DNA of 64,000 nt from Variovorax sp. dw_308 (GTDB taxonomy: Bacteria; Pseudomonadota; Gammaproteobacteria; Burkholderiales; Burkholderiaceae_C). Location: assembly GCF_019207085.1 (NCBI RefSeq), contig NZ_JAATOM010000011.1, positions 150,429 to 214,428 of the forward strand. The letters run 5' to 3'. Made by a program: the position numbers and the translations under genes. Positions 33,080 to 41,892 of the stretch are shown here, piece after piece; within the stretch, counting starts at the first letter, position 1, and each line of letters opens with the position of its first letter. The notes beneath the pieces were generated by a model. That model saw nothing but the letters and a program-made list of their open reading frames with translations. It had not been told where the DNA came from and did no database searches.

Positions 33080-33925
33080 ATGCTCAAGCAACGAATCATC
33101 ACCGCGCTGGCGCTTCTGGCGGTCTTGCTGCCGGCCCTGTTCTACAAGTCGTACGAGCCCTTTGCGGTCGTCATGCTGGTGCTGATCGGCGCCGCTGCCT
33201 GGGAGTGGGGTCGGCTCAACGGCTACGGGCCGCGCCTGTCGCTCATGCTGGGCGCCGAGATGGTGCTGCTGTGCGCGCTGTCCTGGTGGGGCGGCCTGCT
33301 CGATCAGTCCCTGAACCTGGTCTGGATCATTGCGGGCGCGGCATGGGTGCTCGGAGGTGCGGCGCTGTTGCGCGTGGCCGTGCCGGGCTGGCCGAAGATT
33401 CCGCGTGCGGTTCGCCTCGTCGGCGGTCTGCTGGCCTTGTGGGTCGCGTGGCTGGCGGCCGTGCAGGCGCGCATCGAAGGCATCAATTTCCTGCTGTCGA
33501 TCCTCTTGCTCGTCTGGGTGGCCGACGTGTTCGCCTATTTCGCGGGGCGCGCGTTTGGACTCAAGTTCACGACGGGCAAGCTCGCGCCGTCGATCAGCCC
33601 CGGCAAGAGCTGGGAAGGCGTGTGGGGCGGCATGGCGGGCGTGGTGGTGCTGGCCTTTGCCTGGGTCTGGTCGGATCGACGGCTGGATGCGTCGGTGCAG
33701 AGCCTCTACTCGCGCCTGGATGCGCGTGGCTGGTGGTTGCTCTTGATCGGCGTGGTGTTCCTGGCTGCGATGAGCGTGGTCGGCGACCTCGTCGAGTCCC
33801 TCATCAAGCGCGCCGCGGGGGCCAAGGACAGCAGCAACCTGCTGCCAGGCCATGGCGGGGTGCTGGACCGGGTCGATGCGCTGCTGCCGGTGCTCCCGCT
33901 TGCGATGATGCTGGTGTCGCTGTGA
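33080..33925 (+). CDS. cdsA: Phosphatidate cytidylyltransferase
   Basis: CdsA makes CDP-diacylglycerol from phosphatidic acid and CTP at the inner membrane. The 281-aa polytopic protein (about eight hydrophobic segments from residue 7) has the C-terminal signature SPGKSWEGVWGG and SLIKRAAGAKDSSN...PGHGGVLDRVD with the catalytic aspartates. It follows uppS by 5 bp and overlaps dxr by four bases. Confidence 0.96.
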   Translation: MLKQRIITALALLAVLLPALFYKSYEPFAVVMLVLIGAAAWEWGRLNGYGPRLSLMLGAEMVLLCALSWWGGLLDQSLNLVWIIAGAAWVLGGAALLRVAVPGWPKIPRAVRLVGGLLALWVAWLAAVQARIEGINFLLSILLLVWVADVFAYFAGRAFGLKFTTGKLAPSISPGKSWEGVWGGMAGVVVLAFAWVWSDRRLDASVQSLYSRLDARGWWLLLIGVVFLAAMSVVGDLVESLIKRAAGAKDSSNLLPGHGGVLDRVDALLPVLPLAMMLVSL

Positions 33926-35112
33926 CGGAGGGACGGAAACTTCGCTTGACGGTGCTCGGGTCGACCGGTTCGGTCGGCGTCAGCACCTTGGACGTGATCT
34001 CGCGCCATCCGGAGCGATTCGAGGTGTTCGCGCTCTCGGCCGCCACGAAAGTGGATGAATTGCTGGCCCAGTGCGCGCGCTACAAGCCGCGCTACGCCGC
34101 GATGGCGAGCGCGCCACACGCTGCCCAGTTGGCCGAGAAGCTCAAGCAGAACGGCCTCGGAACGACCGTGTTAACCGCACAGGGCGCCCTGGAAATGATC
34201 GCCTCGCATGAAGAGGTGGATGCCGTGATGGCCGCCATCGTGGGTGCGGCCGGCCTCGGGCCGTGCCTGGCCGCGGCGCGCGCCGGCAAGCGCCTGATGC
34301 TGGCCAACAAGGAAGCCATCGTCGTGGGCGGCGAGCTGTTCATGCGCACGGTGCGCGACGGCGGCGCCAACCTGATGCCCATCGACAGCGAGCATTCGGC
34401 CATCTTCCAGTGCCTTCCGGAAGACCGCAGTACCTGGGCCGAGCGCGTCGATCATGTGTTGCTGACGGCTTCAGGCGGCCCCTTCAGGCTGCGCGACCCG
34501 AAGACGCTCGGTGCCATCACGCCCGAGGAGGCATGCGCGCATCCGAACTTCTCGATGGGCCGGAAGATCTCCGTCGACTCCGCCACCATGATGAACAAGG
34601 CGCTCGAGGTGATCGAGGCCAGGTGGCTGTTCGACCTGACGCCCGAACAGGTCAAGGTGGTGATCCACCCGCAGCAGATCATCCATTCCATGGTGCAGTT
34701 CCAGGACTCGTCCGTCATCGCGCAACTCGGCACGCCTGACATGCGGGTGCCGATCGCTTGCGGCCTGGCCTGGCCGGAACGGATCGCGAGCGGCGCGGGT
34801 CGCCTGGATTTCGCCGCGTTGTCTGCCCTGACTTTCGAAGAGGCGGATGCTGCGCGCTTTCCAGGCTTGCACCTGGCGTGGCACGCACTGCGCGCCTTGC
34901 CCGGCACCACGGCGGTGTTGAATGCGGCCAATGAAGTCGCCGTCGAGGCCTTCCTGGCGCAGCGGCTGCGCTTCGACCGTATCCACGCGGTGAATCTTGA
35001 AACTTTGGAGACGGTCAAGCCGTCCAAGCCTGCATCGCTGGCCGATCTGCTGGCGCTCGACGCCGAGGCGCGCGCCGCCGCGAACGCCGCAGCGCAACGC
35101 TTCGCCCACTGA
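33922..35112 (+). CDS. dxr: 1-deoxy-D-xylulose 5-phosphate reductoisomerase
   Basis: Dxr converts DXP to MEP with NADPH, the committed MEP step and the fosmidomycin target. The 396-aa protein starts with GTG overlapping the cdsA stop (GTGA). It has the NADPH motif LGSTGSVGVSTLDV, LANKEAIVVGG, MPIDSEHSAIFQ and KISVDSATMMNKALEVIEA, plus HPQQIIHSMVQF. The frame runs open far upstream across cdsA, but the domain begins at the GTG. It is in the same operon as uppS and cdsA. Confidence 0.97.
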   Translation: MTEGRKLRLTVLGSTGSVGVSTLDVISRHPERFEVFALSAATKVDELLAQCARYKPRYAAMASAPHAAQLAEKLKQNGLGTTVLTAQGALEMIASHEEVDAVMAAIVGAAGLGPCLAAARAGKRLMLANKEAIVVGGELFMRTVRDGGANLMPIDSEHSAIFQCLPEDRSTWAERVDHVLLTASGGPFRLRDPKTLGAITPEEACAHPNFSMGRKISVDSATMMNKALEVIEARWLFDLTPEQVKVVIHPQQIIHSMVQFQDSSVIAQLGTPDMRVPIACGLAWPERIASGAGRLDFAALSALTFEEADAARFPGLHLAWHALRALPGTTAVLNAANEVAVEAFLAQRLRFDRIHAVNLETLETVKPSKPASLADLLALDAEARAAANAAAQRFAH

Positions 35113-35142
35113 CGCGCGGCATCGCACTACAGAGGAATCCCG

Positions 35143-36573
35143 ATGCTCACCCTCGTTGCCTTTGTCGTCGCGCTCGGCTTGCTGATCACGGTGCACGAAT
35201 ACGGCCACTACCGGGTGGCGGTGGCGTGCGGCGTGAAGGTCAAGCGCTTCGGTATTGCCACTTTGCCGTTCGGCGACCCCGACAGCCCCAACATCGCCTC
35301 GCGCTTCCTCTGGCGCATCAGCAAGCCGGTGTGGACCTACAAGCCGAAGCGGCAGCATCCAGGGCAGGACACGGAGTTTGCCTTTGGCGTGTTTCCCTTC
35401 GGCGGCTATGTCCAGATGCTGGACGAGCGCGAAGGCGACGTCGCGCCCGAGGAATTGCACCTTGCGCTCAACAACCAGCCCTTGCGCTCGCGCGTGGCCA
35501 TCGTGGCCGCCGGCCCGATCGCCAACCTGCTGCTCGCGGTGCTGCTCTACACGCTGGTCAACTGGATCGGCGTGCTGGAGCCGGTGGCGCGACTGGGGCG
35601 GCCGGCGGTGGCGTCGATCGCCGAGCAGGCCGGCTTGCGCGGCGGTGAACTCATCGGCGCCGCTGCCTATGCCGGCGATGCACTGGAGCCGGTGAAGTCT
35701 TTCGAAGACCTGCGCTGGCGCATGACGCGCGCTGCGCTGGACGGTCACGACCTCGAACTCGAAATCGCGGGTGAGCGGGGGCGGCCGTCGCGCATGCTGA
35801 TGCTCCCGCTGAGCCGCATCGAAGCCAAGGATGCCGATGCGCAGATGTTCCGCAAGATTGGCGTGCTCGCACCCCTGACCCGGCCGGAGATCGGTGACGT
35901 GGTAGCGGGTGGCCCTGGCGCCAAGTCCGGCCTGCAACGTGGCGATGTAGTGCAGATGGTTGGCAGCGAAGCGATTGTCGACGGGCAGCAGCTGAGAGAC
36001 GCCATTCGCGCGTCTGTCGACGTTGACAAGCCGCGCACGCAGCCCTGGCGCATCGAGCGGGGCGGCCGCAGCATGACGCTGGATGTCACGCCCGAGGTGC
36101 GCGAAGAAGGCAAGCTCAAGGTCGGACGGATCGGCGCCTATGTGGGCACCGCTCCCGACATGGTCACGGTGCGGCAGGGCCTCGTCGATGGCGCGTGGCA
36201 CGGCGTGGTGCGAACCTGGGAAGTGTCCGCGCTGACCGTGCGAATGATGGGCAAGATGGTCATCGGCGAGGCGTCGCTGAAGAACCTCAGCGGACCGCTC
36301 ACGATCGCCGACTACGCTGGCAAGTCCGCCAGCATAGGCTTCACGCAATACCTGCTGTTCCTGGCCCTGATCAGCGTGAGCCTGGGCGTGCTGAACCTGA
36401 TGCCGTTGCCGGTCCTCGATGGAGGACACCTGATGTATTATCTTTGGGAGGGGCTGACTGGCAAGGGCGTCTCCACGGCATGGATGAACGGGCTTCAGAA
36501 TGGCGGGCTCGTTTTGTTGCTGGTCATGATGTCGATCGCACTCTTCAACGACGTCTCACGGCTCTTTGGTTAA
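35143..36573 (+). CDS. rseP: Site-2 intramembrane zinc metalloprotease RseP
   Basis: RseP cleaves membrane-embedded anti-sigma factor RseA after DegS, releasing sigma-E in envelope stress, and clears signal peptide remnants. The 476-aa protein has the zinc site HEYGH (residues 18-22) in the first membrane segment, two PDZ regions (the second near GDVVQMVGSEAIVDGQQLRDA), and the C-terminal NLMPLPVLDGGH that supplies the third metal ligand. It follows dxr by 30 bp and precedes bamA, the usual order. Confidence 0.96.
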   Translation: MLTLVAFVVALGLLITVHEYGHYRVAVACGVKVKRFGIATLPFGDPDSPNIASRFLWRISKPVWTYKPKRQHPGQDTEFAFGVFPFGGYVQMLDEREGDVAPEELHLALNNQPLRSRVAIVAAGPIANLLLAVLLYTLVNWIGVLEPVARLGRPAVASIAEQAGLRGGELIGAAAYAGDALEPVKSFEDLRWRMTRAALDGHDLELEIAGERGRPSRMLMLPLSRIEAKDADAQMFRKIGVLAPLTRPEIGDVVAGGPGAKSGLQRGDVVQMVGSEAIVDGQQLRDAIRASVDVDKPRTQPWRIERGGRSMTLDVTPEVREEGKLKVGRIGAYVGTAPDMVTVRQGLVDGAWHGVVRTWEVSALTVRMMGKMVIGEASLKNLSGPLTIADYAGKSASIGFTQYLLFLALISVSLGVLNLMPLPVLDGGHLMYYLWEGLTGKGVSTAWMNGLQNGGLVLLLVMMSIALFNDVSRLFG

Positions 36574-36610
36574 CTTTCCACCGGCCCTTTCCGCGCCGGT
36601 TACTTCTCAG

Positions 36611-39037
36611 ATGAATAAGTCAAACAGTCGCTTTCGTATGCGCAGCGTGGTCGCTTTGGTTGCGGGCGCGCTGGCCGCCACCGCCGCCTGGGCCGTTGAG
36701 CCTTTCACGGTGCGCGACATCCGCGTCGAAGGGCTGCAGCGCGTCGAACCCGGCACCATCTTCGCTTCGCTGCCGTTTCGGGTGGGCGATACCTACAGCG
36801 ACGAGCGCGGCTCCGCTGCGATCCGCGCACTGTTCGACCTGGGCTTGTTCAAGGATGTGCGCATCGACGTGAACGGCAACGTGCTGGTGGTCATCGTCGA
36901 GGAGCGGCCTACCATTGCCAGTGTTGATTTCGCCGGCGCCAAGGAATTTGACAAGGCGGCCCTGACCAAGGCGCTGCGCGAGATCGGCCTGGCCGAAGGC
37001 CGGCCGTTCGACAAGGCGCTGGCGGACCGCGCGGAGCAGGAACTCAAGCGCCAGTACATCAGCCGCAGCCTCTACAACGCAACCATCATCACCACGGTCA
37101 CGCCGACCGAGCGCAATCGGGTGAACCTGACCTTCTCGGTGAACGAAGGCGATTCCGCCCGCATCAGGGAAGTCCGGATCGTCGGCAACAAGGAGTACAG
37201 CGAGTCGACCCTGCTGGGCCTGTTCGACCAGGACAGCGGTGGCTGGCTCTCGTGGTACACCAAGTCGAACCAGTACTCGCGGGCCAAGCTCAACGCCGAC
37301 CTCGAGACGCTGCGCTCCTACTACATCACGCGCGGCTACCTCGAATTCCGCATCGATTCGACGCAGGTCGCCATCTCGCCCGATCGGCAGGATCTCTCCA
37401 TCACGGTCAACATCACCGAGGGTGAGAAGTTCACGGTTGCGGGCGTCAAGCTTGCGGGCAACTACCTGGGCCGCGACGACGAGTTCAAGTCGCTCGTGAC
37501 GATCAAGCCTGGCGAGCCCTACAACGGCGAGGCGGTGGCCCAGACCACCAAGGCCTTCACGGACTACTTCGGCTCCTTCGGCTATGCGTTCGCGCGTGTG
37601 CAGGCGCGTCCGGATGTCGACCGCACCAACAACACCGTCACCATGAACCTGGTGGCCGAGCCGGCGCGCCGCGTCTACGTGCGCCGGGTGAGCATCGCCG
37701 GCAACAACCGCACGCGCGACGAAGTGGTCCGGCGCGAGTTCCGCCAGTTCGAGGCCTCGTGGTATGACGGCGACAAGATCAAGTTGTCGCGCGACCGCAT
37801 CGACAGGCTCGGCTACTTCACCGAAGTGAACGTCGACACGCAGGAAATCCCCGGAATCCCGGACCAGGTCGACCTCAGTGTGGTCCTGGTTGAAAAGCCG
37901 ACCGGTACGCTGCAGTTGGGGGCTGGCTTCTCCACGGCGGACAAGGTCTCCATCACGTTCGGCATCACGCAGGAAAACGCCTTCGGTTCCGGCAATTTCC
38001 TGGGCCTGAACGTCAACACCAGCAAGTACAACCGCGTCATTTCGCTGAACACGACCGATCCCTATTTCACCAAGGACGGTATCTCGCGCACCTTCAGCGT
38101 CTTTCACACCTCGACCAGCCCCTACAACGACACGGTGGACGGCACCTACCGCCTCAACAGCACCGGCGGGAGCATTCGCTTCGGCGTGCCGTTCAGCGAA
38201 GTCGACACGGTGTTCTTCGGGGTCGGCGCCGAGAGTTACCAGTTCAAACCGGGCAGCCAGGCGGCCTTGTATACGCCGCAGTCCTACAAGGACTACTTCG
38301 GCTGCGGTATCACAGTGTCCGGGTTCAACTGTTCGGACAACAACAAGTGGGGCATTCCGTTGACGGTGGGTTGGTCTCGCGACGATCGCGACAGCGCACT
38401 GGTGCCGACGCGCGGCAGGCTTCAACGCGCTAACCTTGAAGTGGGTGTGGCTGGCGACATGCAGTACTACCGCGGCAGCTACCAGTACCAGCAGTTCTTC
38501 CCGATCAACAAGCAGTACACCTTCGCTGTCAACACCGAGGTTGGCTATGGAAAGGCCTACGGCAACAAGGACTACCCGATCTTCAAGAACTTCTATGCGG
38601 GCGGCCTGGGCTCGGTTCGCGGCTTTGAGCAGAACTCGCTGGGCCCGAAGGACACCCCGTTCCCGGGCCAGACCGAAGGCGCCGCGGTCGGTGGCACCAA
38701 GAAGGCCATCTTCAACGCCGAGCTTGGCACGCCGTTCCCCGGGGCGGGCAACGACCGCACGCTGCGCCTCTATGGCTTCTTCGATGCCGGCAATGTGTTC
38801 GCGGACCACAGGACGACCGAAACCGATGCGCAATGGGATGCACAGCAAAAAATTCGCGCGTCCGTGGGCCTCGGCATCAGCTGGGTTTCGCCGCTCGGCC
38901 CACTGCGGATCGCGTACGCGATCCCGGTCAAGCAGCAAAAGGAAATCCCGAATGCGACCAACAATCCGCTGCTTCCGCCGGCGGTGTCCAAGGATAGAAT
39001 TCAGCGCGTTCAATTCCAGATCGGAACCGCCTTTTAA
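36611..39037 (+). CDS. bamA: Outer-membrane assembly factor BamA
   Basis: BamA is the central beta-barrel of the BAM complex that inserts outer-membrane proteins. From the ATG at 36611 it is 808 aa: a signal peptide (to about residue 31, ending TAAWAV), five POTRA domains (about 33-430) and a 16-strand barrel to the C-terminal phenylalanine (QIGTAF). Visible signatures are FTVRDIRVEGLQRVEPG, the barrel GSVRGFEQNSLGP loop (VRGF/Y lid motif) and LRIAYAIPV. A start 15 codons earlier is less likely. The stop shares a base with the skp ATG (TAATG). Confidence 0.97.
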   Translation: MNKSNSRFRMRSVVALVAGALAATAAWAVEPFTVRDIRVEGLQRVEPGTIFASLPFRVGDTYSDERGSAAIRALFDLGLFKDVRIDVNGNVLVVIVEERPTIASVDFAGAKEFDKAALTKALREIGLAEGRPFDKALADRAEQELKRQYISRSLYNATIITTVTPTERNRVNLTFSVNEGDSARIREVRIVGNKEYSESTLLGLFDQDSGGWLSWYTKSNQYSRAKLNADLETLRSYYITRGYLEFRIDSTQVAISPDRQDLSITVNITEGEKFTVAGVKLAGNYLGRDDEFKSLVTIKPGEPYNGEAVAQTTKAFTDYFGSFGYAFARVQARPDVDRTNNTVTMNLVAEPARRVYVRRVSIAGNNRTRDEVVRREFRQFEASWYDGDKIKLSRDRIDRLGYFTEVNVDTQEIPGIPDQVDLSVVLVEKPTGTLQLGAGFSTADKVSITFGITQENAFGSGNFLGLNVNTSKYNRVISLNTTDPYFTKDGISRTFSVFHTSTSPYNDTVDGTYRLNSTGGSIRFGVPFSEVDTVFFGVGAESYQFKPGSQAALYTPQSYKDYFGCGITVSGFNCSDNNKWGIPLTVGWSRDDRDSALVPTRGRLQRANLEVGVAGDMQYYRGSYQYQQFFPINKQYTFAVNTEVGYGKAYGNKDYPIFKNFYAGGLGSVRGFEQNSLGPKDTPFPGQTEGAAVGGTKKAIFNAELGTPFPGAGNDRTLRLYGFFDAGNVFADHRTTETDAQWDAQQKIRASVGLGISWVSPLGPLRIAYAIPVKQQKEIPNATNNPLLPPAVSKDRIQRVQFQIGTAF

Positions 39038-39597
39038 TGACTCATTTGGCCCGTGCCTTTGGCACCCTGTTGATCCCCGTTTTTGCGCTGTGCGCGGCGC
39101 CAGCGCAAGCGCAGCAGGAGACCTTTCGCGTCGGCTTCGTGAATCCCGATCGGGTGCTGCGCGAGGCCACGACCGCCAAGGCGGCCCAGGCCAAGCTGGA
39201 AGCGGAATTCTCCAAGCGGGACAAGGATCTCCAGGCGCAGGGTGAGGCCCTGAAGGCCGCTTCCGAAAAGTTCGAGCGCGAGGCGCCCACGCTGACCGAA
39301 ACACAGCGCGCCACGCGCCAGCGCCAGCTGGTCGACCAGGATCGCGAGTTCCAGCGCAAGCGCCGCGAATTCCAGGAAGACCTGAACGCGCGCAAGAACG
39401 AGGAATTGCAGGCCGTGTACGAGCGCGCCAACCGCGTGGTCAAGCAAGTCGCCGAGGCCGAGAAGTACGACGCCATCCTCCAGGAGGCGATCTACATCAA
39501 CCCCAAGCACGACATCACCGACAAGGTGATCAAGGCGCTGAACGCGTCCACGGCGGCTGGTACGGGTACGGGTACGGGCGCCGGTCCAGGCAAGTAA
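39037..39597 (+). CDS. skp: Periplasmic chaperone Skp (OmpH)
   Basis: Skp holds unfolded outer-membrane proteins in the periplasm for BamA. The 186-aa protein has a signal peptide (ending APAQAQ), then the VGFVNPDRVLREA body strand and long coiled-coil tentacles rich in Glu/Lys/Gln (about residues 45-130). The C-terminus has a Thr/Gly tail from a (GGTACG)3 hexanucleotide tract at 39559-39576. Its start overlaps the bamA stop by one base, so the two are coupled. Confidence 0.93.
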   Translation: MTHLARAFGTLLIPVFALCAAPAQAQQETFRVGFVNPDRVLREATTAKAAQAKLEAEFSKRDKDLQAQGEALKAASEKFEREAPTLTETQRATRQRQLVDQDREFQRKRREFQEDLNARKNEELQAVYERANRVVKQVAEAEKYDAILQEAIYINPKHDITDKVIKALNASTAAGTGTGTGAGPGK

Positions 39598-39610
39598 GGC
39601 GGCGACGGGA

Positions 39611-40579
39611 GTGGCGTTGCGCCTCGGAGCCATAGTCGATGCCCTGGGGGGGGAACTCCAGGGCGACGCGGACCTGGAGATTGCGCGGCTCGCGCCCCTT
39701 CAAAACGCCAGTCCCGATTCGCTCAGCTTCCTGAGCAATCCGAAGTTGGTGAAGGAACTGGCCATTTCGCTCGCGGCTTGCGTGATCGTGTCGCCGGCAA
39801 TGCGCGAGCAGGCAGCGGCGCGCGGCGCCTTCATCGTCACGCCCGATCCTTATCTCTACTTTGCGCGGCTCACGCAATTCTGGAAGCGTGCCCACGCCAG
39901 GCCGGACAGTCAGCCGCGCATACACCCCAGCGCGGTGGTCGATCCGGAGGCCCAAATCGATCCGACGGCGCGCATTGGCCCGTTGTGCGTGGTGGAGCGG
40001 GGCGCATGCATCGGGGCCGACACGGTGCTGAAGTCGAGCGTGACCGTGAGCGAGGATTGCCAGGTCGGTGCGCGCTGCTTGCTGCATCCCGGCGTCGTGA
40101 TCGGCGCCGACGGCTTCGGCTTGGCGCCGGACCGGGGCACCTGGGTCAAGATCGAGCAACTGGGCGCAGTGCGCATCGGTGACGATGTCGAGATCGGCGC
40201 CAACACCTGCATTGACCGCGGCGCGCTGGAAGACACGGTGATCGAGGACGGCGTCAAGCTCGACAACCTGATCCAGGTGGGCCACAACGTGCGCATCGGC
40301 AAGCACACGGCCATGGCGGGATGCTCGGCCGTCGCCGGCAGTGCGGTCATCGGGCCGCATTGCACGGTCGGTGGCGCGGGCATGGTGCTGGGTCATCTCA
40401 CGCTGGCCGAAGGCGTTCATATCTCGGCTGCATCGCTCGTGACGCGTTCCATCCTCAAGCCTGGCCAGTACACCGGCGTGTTCCCCATCGACGACAATGC
40501 CGCGTGGGAGAAGAACGCGGCCACGCTGCGGCAACTCCATGCCTTGCGCGACCGGATCAAGGCCCTCGAAAAGAAGTGA
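39611..40579 (+). CDS. lpxD: UDP-3-O-(3-hydroxyacyl)glucosamine N-acyltransferase
   Basis: LpxD adds the N-linked 3-hydroxyacyl chain in lipid A synthesis, using acyl-ACP. The 322-aa protein has the N-terminal uridine-binding domain (SFLSNPKLVKEL), a left-handed beta-helix of hexapeptide repeats (IHPSAVVDPEAQIDPTARIG) and a C-terminal helix. The catalytic histidine is in QVGHNVRIGKHT. GTG is the start, 13 bp after skp. Confidence 0.96.
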   Translation: MALRLGAIVDALGGELQGDADLEIARLAPLQNASPDSLSFLSNPKLVKELAISLAACVIVSPAMREQAAARGAFIVTPDPYLYFARLTQFWKRAHARPDSQPRIHPSAVVDPEAQIDPTARIGPLCVVERGACIGADTVLKSSVTVSEDCQVGARCLLHPGVVIGADGFGLAPDRGTWVKIEQLGAVRIGDDVEIGANTCIDRGALEDTVIEDGVKLDNLIQVGHNVRIGKHTAMAGCSAVAGSAVIGPHCTVGGAGMVLGHLTLAEGVHISAASLVTRSILKPGQYTGVFPIDDNAAWEKNAATLRQLHALRDRIKALEKK

Positions 40580-40595
40580 TTGCAGGACAGGAACC

Positions 40596-41042
40596 ATGAC
40601 GACGCTCGATATCCACCAGATTCTCAAATTGTTGCCGCACCGCTATCCGTTCCTGCTGGTGGACCGGGTGCTCTCGATGGAAAAGGGCAAGCGCATCACG
40701 GCACTGAAGAACGTGACGATGAACGAACCGTTCTTCAACGGCCACTTTCCGCACCGGCCGGTGATGCCGGGCGTGCTGATGCTCGAAGCCATGGCGCAGG
40801 CTGCCGCGCTGCTGTCTTTTCATTCGCTGGACATGGTGCCCGACGACAACACGGTCTATTACTTTGCCGCCATCGACGGCGCGCGTTTCAAGCGGCCGGT
40901 GGAGCCGGGCGATCAGCTCACGCTGGAGGTCACCATCGACCGCATGAAGGCCGGCATCTCGAAGTTCAGCGGCCGCGCGCTGGTGGGCACCGAGCTCGCC
41001 TGCGAAGCGACGCTGATGTGCGCGATGCGTCAAATCAACTGA
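40596..41042 (+). CDS. fabZ: 3-hydroxyacyl-ACP dehydratase FabZ
   Basis: FabZ dehydrates beta-hydroxyacyl-ACP in fatty-acid synthesis and competes with LpxA for the same acyl-ACP pool. The 148-aa hot-dog protein starts MTTLDIHQILKLLPHRYPFL and has the catalytic pair His50 (NGHFP) and Glu64 (MLEAMAQ). The ATG at 40596 has an AGGACAGGA upstream. It lies between lpxD and lpxA, the standard arrangement. Confidence 0.97.
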   Translation: MTTLDIHQILKLLPHRYPFLLVDRVLSMEKGKRITALKNVTMNEPFFNGHFPHRPVMPGVLMLEAMAQAAALLSFHSLDMVPDDNTVYYFAAIDGARFKRPVEPGDQLTLEVTIDRMKAGISKFSGRALVGTELACEATLMCAMRQIN

Positions 41043-41055
41043 GCTGCGCGCGGGC

Positions 41056-41844
41056 ATGACGCAAGTCCACGCGACGGCCATCGTCGATTCCGGGGCGCAG
41101 CTCGACCAGACGGTCACCGTGGGCCCCTATGCGGTCATCGGTCCTCATGTGAGGGTGGGGGCGGGCACGACCATCGGCGCCCACTGCGTGATCGAAGGGC
41201 GCACCACCATCGGCGCCGACAACCGGATCTTCCAGTTCTCCTCGATCGGCGCGATTCCGCAAGACAAGAAGTACGCCGGAGAACCCACCGAACTGGTCAT
41301 CGGGGACCGCAACATCATCCGCGAGTTCTGCACCTTCAACCTGGGCGTGCCCGGGGCGGGAGGCATCACGCGCGTCGGCGATGACAACTGGATCATGGCC
41401 TACTGCCACATTGCGCACGACTGCAATGTCGGCAACCACACCACACTGTCGAACAACACCACGTTGGCGGGACATGTCGACCTGGGCGACTGGGTGACGA
41501 TCGGCGGCCTGGTGGGAATCCACCAGTTCGTGAAGGTCGGCCCGCATGCGATGGTCGGCTTTGCCACGGCGGTGTCGCAGGACGTGCCGCCCTACATGCT
41601 GGTCGACGGCAATCCGATGGCGGTGCGGGGTTTCAACGTCATCGGCTTGCGCCGTCGCGGCTTCACGGCGGAGCGGCTGGCAGCAGTCAAGCAGATGCAC
41701 CGCCTGCTGTATCGCCAGGGCCGCACGCTGGACGATGCGCGCAGCGCGATCAGTGCGTTGGCCGCCGAGGTGCCCGAGGCTGCGGCCGATGTCGCGCTGA
41801 TGAGCGACTTCCTCGCCGCCAGCACGCGCGGCATCGCACGGTGA
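41056..41844 (+). CDS. lpxA: UDP-N-acetylglucosamine acyltransferase
   Basis: LpxA performs the first step of lipid A synthesis, O-acylation of UDP-GlcNAc. The 262-aa protein is a left-handed beta-helix with hexapeptide repeats (VGPYAVIGPHVRVGAGTTIG). The catalytic region AYCHIAHDCNVGNH contains the essential His (HDC) and the KVGPHAMVGF stretch is typical. It begins 13 bp after fabZ and is followed by lpxB 48 bp later. Confidence 0.97.
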   Translation: MTQVHATAIVDSGAQLDQTVTVGPYAVIGPHVRVGAGTTIGAHCVIEGRTTIGADNRIFQFSSIGAIPQDKKYAGEPTELVIGDRNIIREFCTFNLGVPGAGGITRVGDDNWIMAYCHIAHDCNVGNHTTLSNNTTLAGHVDLGDWVTIGGLVGIHQFVKVGPHAMVGFATAVSQDVPPYMLVDGNPMAVRGFNVIGLRRRGFTAERLAAVKQMHRLLYRQGRTLDDARSAISALAAEVPEAAADVALMSDFLAASTRGIAR

Positions 41845-41892
41845 CGGCCTCCCCGCCTGCGCCCCCGGCGCGCAGCGCCATGGCACGCTGAA

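Noticed and set aside
36620..39304. Long open frame opposite bamA
   Set aside because: It is a mirror of the bamA/skp codon pattern with no motif or RBS.
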